Of a stretch of 64,000 bases of DNA, positions 41,213 through 51,682 are shown in pieces. The DNA lies in assembly GCA_009731375.1 (NCBI GenBank), contig BJOX01000368.1, positions 332,360-396,359 of the forward strand, written 5' to 3'. The notes beneath the pieces were generated by a model. The model did not search any database. It saw nothing but the letters and a program-made list of their open reading frames with translations, and was not told the DNA's origin. The number at the start of each line of letters is the position of its first letter. The stretch's first letter is position 1. This DNA is from Paulinella micropora (lineage: Eukaryota; Cercozoa; Imbricatea; Euglyphida). The position numbers and the translations under genes were made by a program.

Positions 41213-41504
41213 TTTAAATATTTGAATGTGTGTGGTATATAGAATCGCTGACACCCTCAGCGCTCGCGGCGTTGAGGCTGCACATTGTATATATATAAGA
41301 ATAATCATATATGGAAATGTACATATATGTATATATGCGACAAACTTTTTTTATTGAAAGAAACTTTTTTTCAATGACATGAGACACAAAACGCACATTA
41401 TGAAAGCTTCACTTATACTCACAGTACCGTCTTCTCCTTGCCACTTTACCCAGACTGACAGCAAAGACACTAACACTAGTAGACGTTTTTAAATAAAAGA
41501 TATC

Positions 41505-43204
41505 TTAACAGCCACGGGGGTTGCTTATTATCTTTCTTTTACTATGCGTTTTGATCTTGATGTCCAACGTATTGAACACGAAGTCGATAGAAACTTTCGG
41601 GAGAAAGACTTGTGCTTGGTCGATTTGTGTTTGACTTCTGTCAGTGGCATGCGTTGCCTTTGCCTGCGTCACGGTGTTCTCAGGAATATTTCTTTGATTC
41701 TTGAGGCTTGGAATGCTTTGTCTGGCTACAGACAAGTATGGAGACACTTGTGACAATGACATTTCTGCAGGGCTAGGGTTCTCTGGGCTCCTGTCCGAAT
41801 CGGCATCATCGTAATCAAAAGATAAATTTTTCTTAACAGCTAGAAGCGATTCCAATCCAGAAGGAATCTGTTGGCCGTCCTGTCTAATGTCTGGCACGAC
41901 CACGGCAGCACGAATCACAAACGAAAGCAACTGTTCTACGTCGGCTAACACAATTGTTTTGCAAGCACTGCACAGATTCTGTTCACTTGTATACTTGCGA
42001 TTAACTGCGATCCGTCGCCCCCTGTTTCAAGAAATGCACACTTTTTACTTCATTAAGCCAGTTGATGTTTCTGTATCCACCGCCTAAAACAACCTTGCTT
42101 TCGCCGTACTGCAATTCTTGCATGTAGTGAAGGGCCGCAACACACGGTCCGAGGCAGTACTTATGACTAATATGGTGGTGTTCGCGAACTTGGCAAAGGC
42201 GCAAAAGACTCGAAAACCACCATTTGGCACATCGCTTAAAATTGTCTTGGCCTGTAACTGTTGCTAACAACTCCAAGACGTACTCGTGAATGCAGACTAC
42301 CAGAGGATTTTTGCCCGATTGTCTAAGGCTGTTAGCCAGCAGGCTCAGCGCATTGCACAGCATTAGTGCCCCCCGGAACGTGCCAGGGCTTTCGTCCACA
42401 TCCATTTCCATGAATTCCAAACAAAAGTACGGGTCCACGTCGTTCAGTAGAAAGTGTGGTTTGGTATCAGTTACACGCTGTAACATGTTGTCAAGCTTGT
42501 CATCATAAAACAGGATGCGTTTTGCAGATAAGAACGGGATTGCCGTGCGTAAGAACGCGTTGAAGTGTGCCTCGATGTCGGTAGTCACGGTAGTAATACC
42601 CCCAACGTCTGCGCTCTTTACAGCATTGAGCGAAGGGATATATTCCATAGCAATCCACACTTCTTGGACCCTTCATGTCGACTGCCAGCAAGTAACCATA
42701 AACATCGGGCGCCATGTGATGATTGGCAAGAATCTTCTGCAGCTGCATGTAGCTCGCTACGTAGGCGTCAAAATCTTTCTGTCCGTTTTCATAAGGCTTG
42801 CTCACGTTCTTAAACAGAATACCTTGATCTTTCAAGGCGATAATGTTTTTTCTAATTTGTAGGACCTTTGGATTGTTCCTAACATGACTCTCAAACGTAA
42901 GGATCGGAACAGAAATGCCCTCAATCGTTGACACTGCCTTCTTGAATTCTTGAGCTGATTTTTCGTAATTGTCCAGAAAAAAGGCGGCCAGGTGATCCAA
43001 GTTTAGCTTCTCTGCATGAACTCTGTACGAGCAGGTAAAGTGCTGCCATAGCAAAACTCGTTGATGAAAGCTCTTGCCGTCGGTTGGGTTTCTGCATTTT
43101 TGGCACACAGTTTTTGGTAGATCAAGTTGTTTGGTACGTTTTTCTCTTATGTTGATAGTCTGCTGAGTCACCATGCAAGGCATAGTTTGTGCTCTGGAAA
43201 CCAT
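41505..43204 (-). pseudogene. Unrecognised ~560-aa zinc-binding protein, frameshifted
   Basis: Frames in order: 43,204-42,503, 42,660-42,001, and 41,995-41,505. N-terminal part has paired cysteines (VCQKCRNPTDGKSF) and HFTCSYRVH. The middle (EYIPSLNAVKSADVGGITTVTTDIEAHFNAFL; RILFYDDKLDNMLQRV; PLVVCIHEYVLELLATV; YCLGPCVAALHYMQELQ) looks like a folded alpha/beta domain. Near 41,970 there is NLCSACKT, then a Ser/Gln-rich tail. Frame changes near 42,650 and 42,005. I do not recognise the family; the joined protein is coherent enough to be one gene. Confidence 0.5.
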
Positions 43205-43369
43205 GGCCAGAATGCTTTCTTTCCCAGCTCTTTGCTGTATTTTACGTTGTAAAAGTTAAAAAAGGAAATCTTGTACCGCTTTTTTTAATTAAGAGATTTC
43301 TTTTCTAAGTGTCCTTAAAGTTTTTCCAGCCCCCACCTTGCTCTGCCCTACGCGGTGGATAAGGGGGGG

Positions 43370-43420
43370 GGGGGGAANNNNNNNNNNNNNNNNNNNNNNN
43401 NNGGGGGGGGGGGGGGGGAG
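43370..43420. other. Assembly gap inside a poly-G tract
   Basis: 22 N flanked on both sides by long G runs. No gene crosses it convincingly; ORFs that do are artefacts. Confidence 0.9.
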
Positions 43421-43512
43421 GGTACAAAGAGAAAAGAACAAAGAAAAAAAAGGAAAGAAAAAACATATTTTTGTAGTAGACAAATAAGGTATCCGATAGC
43501 TCGCGCGCGGTC

Positions 43513-44010
43513 CTAGGCGCCCTTGGCCGAGCCGAAGCCGCAGGCGCAATTCTCGTCCTTGTGCAGCATCTCGTGGCACAGCGGGCCGTCGCACTTCTTC
43601 CACGCGCAGCCCTCGCAGCCCTGCTTCTCGGCGTGGTTCTCTCTTTCTGTGTAGTGCAGGGCCAGGGCACGCGCGCCGACCAGGGCCCTGACCACCGCGG
43701 TGCCGGCGGCAGATTCCTTGAGCAGCGGCGCGATCAGCTCCTGTAGCGCGTCCTCGTCGCGGGCTTTCTCGTTGAAGTACGCGATGCAGCCGTACCGCTG
43801 CGCACACCACTCGGGGTTAGAGGAGCCGGCATCCCCGCGGCGCACCAGCACGAACTCCTGCGCTGTTTCCTTTTTACTTTCCTCTTCCTTCTGCGGTGGT
43901 TCGGTCCGCTGTTTCTTTTCAGGCCGGGGACTTGTCATGTCTGCGTCCCGGGGGTTCTGGACGTCGGTCATTTTTGGTTTTGCGCGTGGACCGGATTTTT
44001 CTGCAGCCAA
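43513..44010 (-). CDS. Cys/His-rich protein with Lys/Glu linker, 165 aa
   Basis: N-terminal ~55 residues are disordered (Pro/Lys/Glu, PRPEKKQRTEPPQKEEESKK). A folded part follows (EFVLVRRGDAGSSNPEWC; QRYGCIAYFNEKARDED; ELIAPLLKESAAGTAVVRALVGARALALHY) and a C-terminal Cys cluster (CEGCAWKKCDGPLCHEML...CACGFG) likely to bind zinc. Not recognised. GC-rich like its neighbours, short intergenic distance on both sides. Confidence 0.55.
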   Translation of the reverse strand: MAAEKSGPRAKPKMTDVQNPRDADMTSPRPEKKQRTEPPQKEEESKKETAQEFVLVRRGDAGSSNPEWCAQRYGCIAYFNEKARDEDALQELIAPLLKESAAGTAVVRALVGARALALHYTERENHAEKQGCEGCAWKKCDGPLCHEMLHKDENCACGFGSAKGA

Positions 44011-44412
44011 CCTCTGGTTGGCTGTGCTTTTCCTTCCCCCCCCCCTCCCCTCCCCCCGGGAGTCGCACGCGCACTAATTTTCTTTTCGGGGGGGGGGCAC
44101 GGGGAGGAAAGGAAGGGAGGGGGGGGGCCGGTTGTGGGAAAGACGGGAAGGGACAATAAAAGGGGGGGGGCCGGAGCAAAGGAAAAAAAAGAAAAAAGCC
44201 AGCCAATAGACAAGGCGCAAAAAGAAAGGGGGGGGGGGCCGCGCGGTGAGGTGGGGAAGGGNNNNNNNNNNNNNNNNNNNNCCCCCCCCCCCCTCCCTCC
44301 CCTCCTGTGCCCCTCCCTTTGCCTTTTTTTTCCCCCTGCAACATGTTTTTGTTTAATTTTCTGGTTGTTGATCTTTTGTTTGGGAAAAGCAACAGAGGCA
44401 CGCTCACCTAAC
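44011..44412. other. G/C homopolymer-rich intergenic DNA with gap
   Basis: Runs of C and G of 7-13 nt and a 19-nt N gap near 44,262-44,281. No gene; ORFs on both strands are Gly/Pro/Lys artefacts. Confidence 0.8.
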
Positions 44413-45312
44413 TTACAAGGCCGCGGGCCGCGGGATAGTGTTCTGAAACCGTGTGCGCAGGGCCCTGGCGCCCTCCATGACCCGCGTCAGCCCTAGCCCC
44501 ATGAGAAAAACCATTTCTACCAGATTGCAAAACAGGAGTAGCGAGGCCCGGTAGCTAGTGCTTTTGGCGGTATGGTGCATGGCGCGTTCCAGCTGCCACA
44601 GCACGTAGGCGCACATCACGGTGGACATGACAATCACCCCCAGCGTTCCGCGCGCTTGCACCGGCAGCTCCGTGCGCCACAGCAGGCTCAGGTTGCTGAG
44701 AACGGAACCGTACGGCTGCCAGATCTCGACCAAGAAGGTGACAGACGAAGCGATCAGCAGCACCAGCAGCGCGTAGATGTTCCTGTACGGCAGGTAGGTC
44801 TGCAGGCACCAGCAGAAACACAGGACGCAGAAGGCGTCCACCACGGCGCAGGTGTCGAAGACAATAGTAGAGTCGGCGCGCAGCAGCACGAGGTCTGCCA
44901 GCACCACCGTGCCGCTTATCAGGAACAGCGCTAAGAGGCCCAAGTGCAGCACGCAGTCGTAGTAGAACAGCCCCACCTGGACCGCGCACGTGGTTAGAAA
45001 CACGCCTACCAACCACGGGTGATTGTTGTACCAGTCGCGACAGTCAAGCCAGCGAGTACTAACGAGCATCAGCAGCAACGTGGCCGTCAGGTGCAGCACG
45101 GTATAGCCCATGACCTCACGCACGAAGCCGGTGCGCTCCGCGGGCGTCAGGTTGCTGACCGTTAGTGTCGTGGCCTGCAGCTGGTCGATTTGCTTGCGCA
45201 TCTGGGCGATCTCGTTTAACAACTCGTTGGTTTGCGCGTCTGGAACTGTCGTTGAATTGTCACAGGCCTCCGCGATCTTCACGACAACAGCTTCGCTGGG
45301 CTCCTCAGGCAT
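44413..45312 (-). CDS. TMBIM/Bax-inhibitor-like multi-pass membrane protein
   Basis: Start taken at MPEEPSEAV (45,312). A soluble N-terminal ~65 residues with a coiled coil (TNELLNEIAQMRKQIDQLQ) precede seven to eight hydrophobic segments: HLTATLLLMLV, WLVGVFLTTCAVQVGLFYY, LGLLALFLISGTVVLADLVLL, AVVDAFCVLCFCWCL, IYALLVLLIASSVTFLV, LGVIVMSTVMCAYVLW and LLLFCNLVEMVFLMGLGL. The ERTGFVREVMGYTVLHLTAT entry and the layout of the last two helices resemble TMBIM proteins, which modulate ER calcium and cell death; large DNA viruses also carry them. Similarity is by pattern only, and another multi-pass family is possible. Confidence 0.45.
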   Translation of the reverse strand: MPEEPSEAVVVKIAEACDNSTTVPDAQTNELLNEIAQMRKQIDQLQATTLTVSNLTPAERTGFVREVMGYTVLHLTATLLLMLVSTRWLDCRDWYNNHPWLVGVFLTTCAVQVGLFYYDCVLHLGLLALFLISGTVVLADLVLLRADSTIVFDTCAVVDAFCVLCFCWCLQTYLPYRNIYALLVLLIASSVTFLVEIWQPYGSVLSNLSLLWRTELPVQARGTLGVIVMSTVMCAYVLWQLERAMHHTAKSTSYRASLLLFCNLVEMVFLMGLGLTRVMEGARALRTRFQNTIPRPAAL

Positions 45313-45478
45313 GGGATGATGAGAGTGTACGTCGTGGAAAAGAAAAAGCAAAACAAGCGGTTGTCTTTCCTCACAACAGAAAAAAAAACGACACAAAAGA
45401 AAAAGGTTGCTAGTAGTATGTTGTTTTTAAACAGAATACGTAGCAAGCCAACACTGCTATTTTATTTTTCAGCCTTCC

Positions 45479-45817
45479 CNNNNNNNNNNNNNNNNNNNNN
45501 NNNNNNNNNNNNNNNNNNNNNNNNNNNNNNNNNNNNNNNNNNNNNNNNNNNNNNNNNNNNNNNNNNNNNNNNNNNNNNNNNNNNNNNNNNNNNNNNNNNN
45601 NNNNNNNNNNNNNNNNNNNNNNNNNNNNNNNNNNNNNNNNNNNNNNNNNNNNNNNNNNNNNNNNNNNNNNNNNNNNNNNNNNNNNNNNNNNNNNNNNNNN
45701 NNNNNNNNNNNNNNNNNNNNNNNNNNNNNNNNNNNNNNNNNNNNNNNNNNNNNNNNNNNNNNNNNNNNNNNNNNNNNNNNNNNNNNNNNNNNNNNNNNNN
45801 NNNNNNNNNNNNNNNNN
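45479..45817. other. Assembly gap (339 N)
   Basis: Unknown sequence between two divergently oriented genes. Confidence 0.99.
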
Positions 45818-45878
45818 CTTTCCGGTTCCGCCGCGCAGAAACACAATAAAAAAAAGGGGAAAGAGGTAAGGACAGAGG

Positions 45879-46255
45879 ATGGCGGCCGTCAGCGTGGCTC
45901 GGTTTGCGCGTCGTCGGGGGAACAGCCAAATTATGGATGGCGCAAAGCAAAGGCAGCGCGCTGCGTATCAAATGCAGTTAGACAAAGGCGCCCTGACACT
46001 TACAGTGAGCTCTGTCGCCAACAAGGCCTGGTTCAACACAGAGACATCTGGCAACTGTCCTTTCGTCATTTGCAACGAGAGATACGTCGACTGCGGGGCC
46101 GTGGTTCGGAATTCGATGCTTTGGCCGCGCTCAAGAAGGTGTGTGCAATGGGGGTGCTAATCTGTGCCGCTGCATTTTGGCTTGGCAGACAAGAACTAAC
46201 TCCCACCCAGCCCCGTCGACCGGCCTCAGCCGGTTTCCTGTCCCTGCTAAGCTGA
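45879..46255 (+). pseudogene. Small unrecognised protein, one frameshift
   Basis: Frame 45,879-46,160 begins MAAVSVARFARRRGNSQIMD and includes YQMQLDKGALTLTVSSVANKAWFN and NCPFVICNERYVD; near 46,100 it gives way to the frame 46,070-46,255 with GSEFDALAALKKVCAMGVLICAAAFWLGRQ, a hydrophobic helix, ending LSLLS. About 120 aa. Could be a small membrane-anchored protein. No family recognised. Immediately downstream is the first copy of a duplicated 3' flank (about 46,540). Confidence 0.4.
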
Positions 46256-46534
46256 CACTTGAAGAAAACATCCTTTATGATTTCGGGCATGAATTTAAGC
46301 TGCTTCCAGTCGCGCGAGGAAAATCAAGTTTGTGTTTTCCTTATGTCTTGTGTGTTCTCAGTTGAGAGGCGGGGAGGGGTGTGGGCTAGATCCCGGGTGG
46401 GGTGGGGGAAGGAACGGAAGTGTGTTTATTATTATTATTATTATTATTTTTTATTCATAAATGAAAACTAACAAACGTCGGGTTCAGGCAAAAACATTTA
46501 AAAAAATTTACTGACGCGAGTGTGCGTGCAATTG

Positions 46535-48515
46535 TCTCGCCATCCCCCCGGCAATATCTTGTGAGAATCAGGCTACCAAGAGTAGTTTTTCATTAAATCT
46601 TGCTCAAAGCTAGGATTTTTTTCTTTTCTTTTAAACCATAGTTTTCACAAAAAAAAAACTTTTCTTTGGCAAGGGAGAGAGTGGCCCGCCTAGAATCGTC
46701 CTTGTTTGGGATGCCAGCCCCTGCCCCCCTTTTTTTCTTGCCAGTGATATAAAGACTTTTTAAACGGGGGGGGGGTGGAGAGGGCGAGGGAGGAGAGGGA
46801 GTACTACGCACAAGAAAAAAATAATAATAAGAATAATAATAAAAAATGAAAAGCAGGAGGCAACAAAAAAAAAATGTATATAAAAAAAAGTATGTCCTGT
46901 CGGAAACACCCCAGGCCAGAGCACGGCAACGAACACGAGCAAGAAAAGAAAAAGAAGCAGCGGTGCACAGACAGCCAAGGTTTCCCAGCCGACTATTCTC
47001 CGGGTTTGTTCAGTGTGCCTTTGGATATATGGCCGCTTGTAAGGGACTTGGCAGGTGCCAAGGAAGTCGCTACTTGGAACTTAGTATGCAAGCAGTTCCA
47101 TCAGCTAGTAACAACAGATGAATTTTGGGCAGGCTTCAAGCAGCCTGACTCAACCTAGACTTTGTTGTGCACCGGCGGATACTGTCTTTGTTTGGCCCAC
47201 GTTTGCGCATATCTCGGGCACCGCTACACAGCCTTACCACCATTGCATGGCAGGCGGCAGCAGAAGCCGAGAAATTAGTGCCGCTGGTCAGGGGCCTAAA
47301 AGTTAAAGAGTTAAAAGTCCTAGGCTTAACGTCGCCAAATATTCTGGGAGCATTCTCTGCTATCGCAGCTTGTACATCAACGAATGCGACACGAGCGAAT
47401 GTTTGCGGCAGCTGCAGAACGCAATCTCGCTTTCCGTGCTGCACATCAATACCAGTACGATCACTGACGAGGAATTAAAGGTGGCACTGCCCAGATTTAC
47501 GCACCTATAACGCCTGGATTTGTCGTGCTGTGCAAACATTACGGACTCGACGCTGCAAATGTTAACACAGTTACAAGCCTTGGACTTAAATGACTGTGAA
47601 AAATCACTGGGGAGGGACTCCAGGGACTACAACTAGAGGAGCTGAATCTGAGTCACAAACATTATCTTGCTGTCGCTGGAACTCGCGCGGTCGCCACGCT
47701 CCAAATCTCAAGCGGCTGAGATTTTGCAATTTGAGAGTCTGATTTTCAGGTCATAGCAAACATAAAAACGCTGACCCACTTAGACATACTAGATTGCACA
47801 TCAATTACGGGCACGAACCTGCCCGTTTCGTCCACACTCAACCTCGAGACCTTCAAGGTTACTCTCACGCGCTGCTCCCTCCGGTCCTTCAGAAACCTGT
47901 TAAGGTTTCAGGGACTGGTAGAGCTCAAGCTGCAAAAGTGCAATCTCACAAGCAAAGACCTGGCTGAGCTGTGTACCTGCCACAATCTGACCAAACTTCA
48001 TCTTGTGGAGTGCCACGCCATCAATGACCTCAGTGTACTAAGCGCTTTTTCTGTTCTTTCGAGTTTAAGATTCGAGAACTGCCTAGGCATAGGTAATACG
48101 CAAGTGGTCGGACTGCAGCAGTGCCGCTCGCTGCAAGAAGTCGAATTCTATGTTTGCAAAAACATCACTGGAATTGCAGCGTTAGTGGGGTGTGTGTCAC
48201 TGCGCAAGCTTCGTATTAAGCTTAAGGATATCACACGGGCGAAGTTACAAGATTTTCAGGAAAGAAGATCGGATGTACACATTACTTGTTCTTAAAAAAT
48301 AATAATAAAAAAAAAACTCGGTGCAAGGTCGAATGCAGCCCACATCCCCCTGCAATATCTTTGTGAGAATCAGGCTACCAAGAAAAAAATCCTAGCTTTA
48401 AGCAAGATTTAGTAAAAAAACTACTTTCTTTTCTTTTAAACCATAGTTTTTACAAAGAAACTTTTCTTTGGCAAGGGAGAGAGTGGCAAGGGAGGGGGGG
48501 GGAGTGGAGGGCAGA
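46535..48515. repeat. Pair of ~150-bp repeats bracketing the F-box gene, with an inverted core
   Basis: Copy 1 ~46,540-46,690 and copy 2 ~48,345-48,495. Outer parts match directly (CAATATCTT(T)GTGAGAATCAGGCTACCAAG on the left; CTTTTCTTTTAAACCATAGTTTT and CTTTGGCAAGGGAGAGAGTGGC on the right). The ~42-bp core between them (AGTAGTTTTTCATTAAATCTTG... in copy 1) is present in copy 2 as its reverse complement. Confidence 0.85.
46874..48295 (+). pseudogene. F-box/leucine-rich-repeat protein, frameshifted
   Basis: The first frame (46,874-47,158) has a basic disordered start and an F-box (SVPLDIWPLVRDLAGAKEVATWNLVCKQFHQL). LRR segments then follow in changing frames: LRGLKVKELKVLGL (~47,290), LDLSCCANITDSTLQMLTQLQALDLNDC (~47,520-47,610), LTHLDILDCTSITG (~47,780), VELKLQKCNLTSKDLAEL and LHLVECHAINDLSVLS to the stop at 48,295. 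F-box/LRR proteins present substrates to SCF ubiquitin ligases. At least three frameshifts between 47,160 and 47,760. Such proteins also occur in giant viruses. Confidence 0.65.
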
Positions 48516-48526
48516 GCAAAAGAGAA

Positions 48527-49882
48527 TCATTGGCGCCCGCGCCTAGCGCGCGGGCCGTCGTTCCCCGCACGCTTGCGTTTAGACGAGTCGGCGAGGTTTC
48601 CGTCGCTTGGCACGTATTTCTCATACAGCGCGCGCAGGAGCGCGGCCTCGTGGGTCAGGTCGGGCCTGAGAGTGTTCTGGAGCTTGATCAGTTGCAGCAG
48701 CTCCTCTACGGAGCCCGTGTCGGGCACCGGCAGGACCTCCGCCTCCACCAGCACTTGAGCAACTGCTTGTCAATGTCCGTGCGCAGCCTCCAGTGCGAGG
48801 CGCACGCTCGCAGGTTGGCGGTTTCTAGATCGGCGAGCAGGTCGTTGAGGAAATCACGGAACAGCGCGGTCTGGTGCAGGAAGCTGTTCCTGTAGAACTG
48901 GAATGCGTGGATGACCTCGGCGCTGCGATTGCGGCGGTCGGTCTGCCCGATGGGCAGAGAGAACGCCCGCGCGACCAGGGCGCACCACTGTTCGTGCGAA
49001 ATCTCTTGTTCGGGGCGCAGGGCCTCGCGAGAGTACACCAGGGCCGTATTGTCTCTGGCCGCGCAGACGCCCGCCACGGCAGTTGCGTCTGTGCTGTAAC
49101 GCAAGCTCGTAGAACTTGTCGGACCGCAGCTCTTCCAAGAACGCGAGCTCTGCCAACCGCCCCGCGTCCTCCTTCCCTGCCCTAAACACGAGGCCCGGAA
49201 AAAAACCCCTGTTGACCACGTTCGGCACTTCCGGCGCTTGGGCGCCCGCGTTGTCCCTGTCTTTTCGAGAAGAGGCGGACCCGTTCGTCTTTTGCTCGGC
49301 AGGTTGTGGCTTGCTGCCTAGGCCATTTGGCAAGCTACCTTTGAGGTAGGATTCCTCAAAGATCCTGTCTACGTTGCCCGTGCGCTTGCGTGCAAGGAGA
49401 ACGCCGTCCGCGGCGTGGTCTAAGCTAAAGGCCAGACTGGTGTTTTCCAGTTGCCGGCGAACGAGGTACGTTTCTAACAGCGAACACATCGGACTGCAGG
49501 GCAAACCTGTATGGTTCGGTCGGTACGGTGGAAACTCGACTACCACCACGTCCCTGCGGGCCCTATCCCAGCTACGGCGGTGAAAGCAAGAATACTTTCG
49601 TCGGTGTCTGAGTTCCGTGAAAGAAATGTCGAAGTCGCAGGCGTCTACACATTCGAAGACTTCGCCCAGCGTGTCGTGCTTCCTGCGCGCCAGCAAGCAC
49701 AGGCCCTGCTTGTACATGCTGAGAACGATCTGGCCGGTTAGCTTGGACAGGTGAGCCCTTAATTCCCGGGTCGCCGGATGGCGCGGCTTGTGACCACTCT
49801 GGGTGAGTACCGAGATCCCGCCCGACAGGATTTGTTCTCTAACCTTGTTTAAAGCCTCAAATACGCAGGGCTCCATGCTCAT
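48527..49882 (-). pseudogene. Unrecognised ~450-aa protein, frameshifted
   Basis: Start at 49,882 (MSMEPCVFEALNKVREQIL). Frame 49,882-49,090 includes ELRAHLSKLTGQIVLSMYKQGL, DACDFDISFTELRHRRKYS, DVVVVEFPPYRPNHTGLPCSPM and LETYLVRRQLENTSLAFSLD, followed by a Ser/Gln/Asp linker. Near 49,100 it shifts to 49,104-48,706 (HEQWCALVARAFSLPIGQ; FYRNSFLHQTALFRDFLND), and again near 48,750 into 48,754-48,527 ending in a basic tail (SSKRKRAGNDGPRARRG). Ends antisense to the duplicated 3' flank. No family recognised. Confidence 0.45.
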
Positions 49883-50049
49883 CTTCTCTAGTGTCAGAAG
49901 GACCCGGCGGCCTGGCGGGCCTGGACTGGGAAAATATCTTCCTGCCGCAGGGCGGCCATCCCCCACCCCCCTGCACGGCCAATTAACGAAACGTCTTTCT
50001 TGTAACGACGGGAGATCGAAAGGGAGCTGGGAGAGGGAGGGGGGGGGGG

Positions 50050-50606
50050 NNNNNNNNNNNNNNNNNNNNNNNNNNNNNNNNNNNNNNNNNNNNNNNNNNN
50101 NNNNNNNNNNNNNNNNNNNNNNNNNNNNNNNNNNNNNNNNNNNNNNNNNNNNNNNNNNNNNNNNNNNNNNNNNNNNNNNNNNNNNNNNNNNNNNNNNNNN
50201 NNNNNNNNNNNNNNNNNNNNNNNNNNNNNNNNNNNNNNNNNNNNNNNNNNNNNNNNNNNNNNNNNNNNNNNNNNNNNNNNNNNNNNNNNNNNNNNNNNNN
50301 NNNNNNNNNNNNNNNNNNNNNNNNNNNNNNNNNNNNNNNNNNNNNNNNNNNNNNNNNNNNNNNNNNNNNNNNNNNNNNNNNNNNNNNNNNNNNNNNNNNN
50401 NNNNNNNNNNNNNNNNNNNNNNNNNNNNNNNNNNNNNNNNNNNNNNNNNNNNNNNNNNNNNNNNNNNNNNNNNNNNNNNNNNNNNNNNNNNNNNNNNNNN
50501 NNNNNNNNNNNNNNNNNNNNNNNNNNNNNNNNNNNNNNNNNNNNNNNNNNNNNNNNNNNNNNNNNNNNNNNNNNNNNNNNNNNNNNNNNNNNNNNNNNNN
50601 NNNNNN
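50050..50606. other. Assembly gap (557 N) after a G homopolymer
   Basis: Separates the 48.5-49.9 kb gene from the next unit. ORFs of 300-600 codons that cross it consist largely of unknown residues. Confidence 0.99.
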
Positions 50607-51165
50607 AACTCTTTGGCCATCACTGCCCTTCCAAACGCACGACAAAACCCCCTCCCCATCCCCGCGAGCGCCTACGCCTGTCCTCTCTCCAAGAACGTCT
50701 TTATGTTTACATTTGTTCTGGAAGCCTAGAACAAACAGCGGAAAAAAAAAGAGCCTACTTTTTCCTGTCCCCCCTCTCTCTGTCCCCCACCCCCCAACGT
50801 TCTCTCCTTTTTTATGATAGATATTTTTTTAATTTAGATAAATGTAAGAGAACATCCTTCGAATTTCACTAAGAAAAGTTATTATAAAAATCATTCTGTT
50901 GGGACTGATTATCCATTGCAAGGTTTTCCTCGGAAGATTCCGCGCCCTCAAACCCATGACCCTCGTTGTATAACAAAACAGGCGAATCTAGTGGTGGGAG
51001 AGTGTTAATATCGTCGTGTTCTGATAGTGAAGCATTCCTAGCATTGGCTGGCAAGTCATCATGAGCGACACGATCTGCTGCTCTGGTAATGTGCGCGCTT
51101 GACTGTGCGGACCCGTCGGGGTGGTTTGCCTGCGGACCCCAACCGAGGGAAGAGGACGGCTGCGG

Positions 51166-51581
51166 CGGCTGGACCGCCGAGGCTGCTGATGGTGGCGCGG
51201 CCGAGGGCTGTGCAGCCGTCGCCCAGGCGGTCGGTGGCTGGGCCGCCGAGGCTGCCGATGGTGGCGCGGCCGAGGGCTGTGCAGCCGTCACCCAGGCGGT
51301 CGGTGGCTGGGCCGCCGAGGCTGCCGATGGTGGCGCGGCCGAGGGCTGTGCAGCCGTCGCCCAGGCGGTCGGTGGCTGGGCCGCCGAGGCTGCTGATGGT
51401 GGCGCGGCCGAGGGCTGTGCAGCCGTCGCCCAGGCGGTCGGTGGCTGGGCCGCCGAGGCTGCTGATGGTGGCGCGGCCGAGGGCTGTGCAGCCGTCGCCC
51501 AGGCGGTCGGTGGCCGGGCCGCCGGGGCTGCTGATGGTGGCGCGGCCGTGGCCCAAGTGGTCGGTGGGGGGAGGTTTGGGC
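51166..51581. repeat. 69-bp tandem repeats (~6 copies) in a coding region
   Basis: Unit starts GGCTGGGCCGCCGAGGCTGC and ends CAGGCGGTCGGT; copies differ by a few substitutions, the outer ones are partial. 69 bp equals 23 codons, so length changes preserve frame. In the frame closing at 50,869 it reads Ala/Pro/Gln/Ser-rich units with PPTAWATAAQPSAAPPSAAS. Confidence 0.95.
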
Positions 51582-51597
51582 AGGCGGGTTCCAGGAG

Positions 51598-51682
51598 CAA
51601 GAAGAAGAAGAAGAAAAAGAAGAAGAAGAAGAAGAAGAAGAAGAAGAAGAAGAAGAAGAAGAAGAAGAAGAAGAAGAAGAAG
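51598..51682. repeat. (GAA)n microsatellite within the same gene
   Basis: About 28 GAA/AAG units, directly next to the 69-bp repeats. It would encode poly-Ser, poly-Phe or poly-Leu depending on frame and is a likely site of length error. Confidence 0.95.

Noticed and set aside
48854-50659. A single 601-aa ORF crossing the 50.05-50.6 kb gap
   Set aside because: More than 200 residues are unknown; the real gene starts at 49,882, well before the gap.
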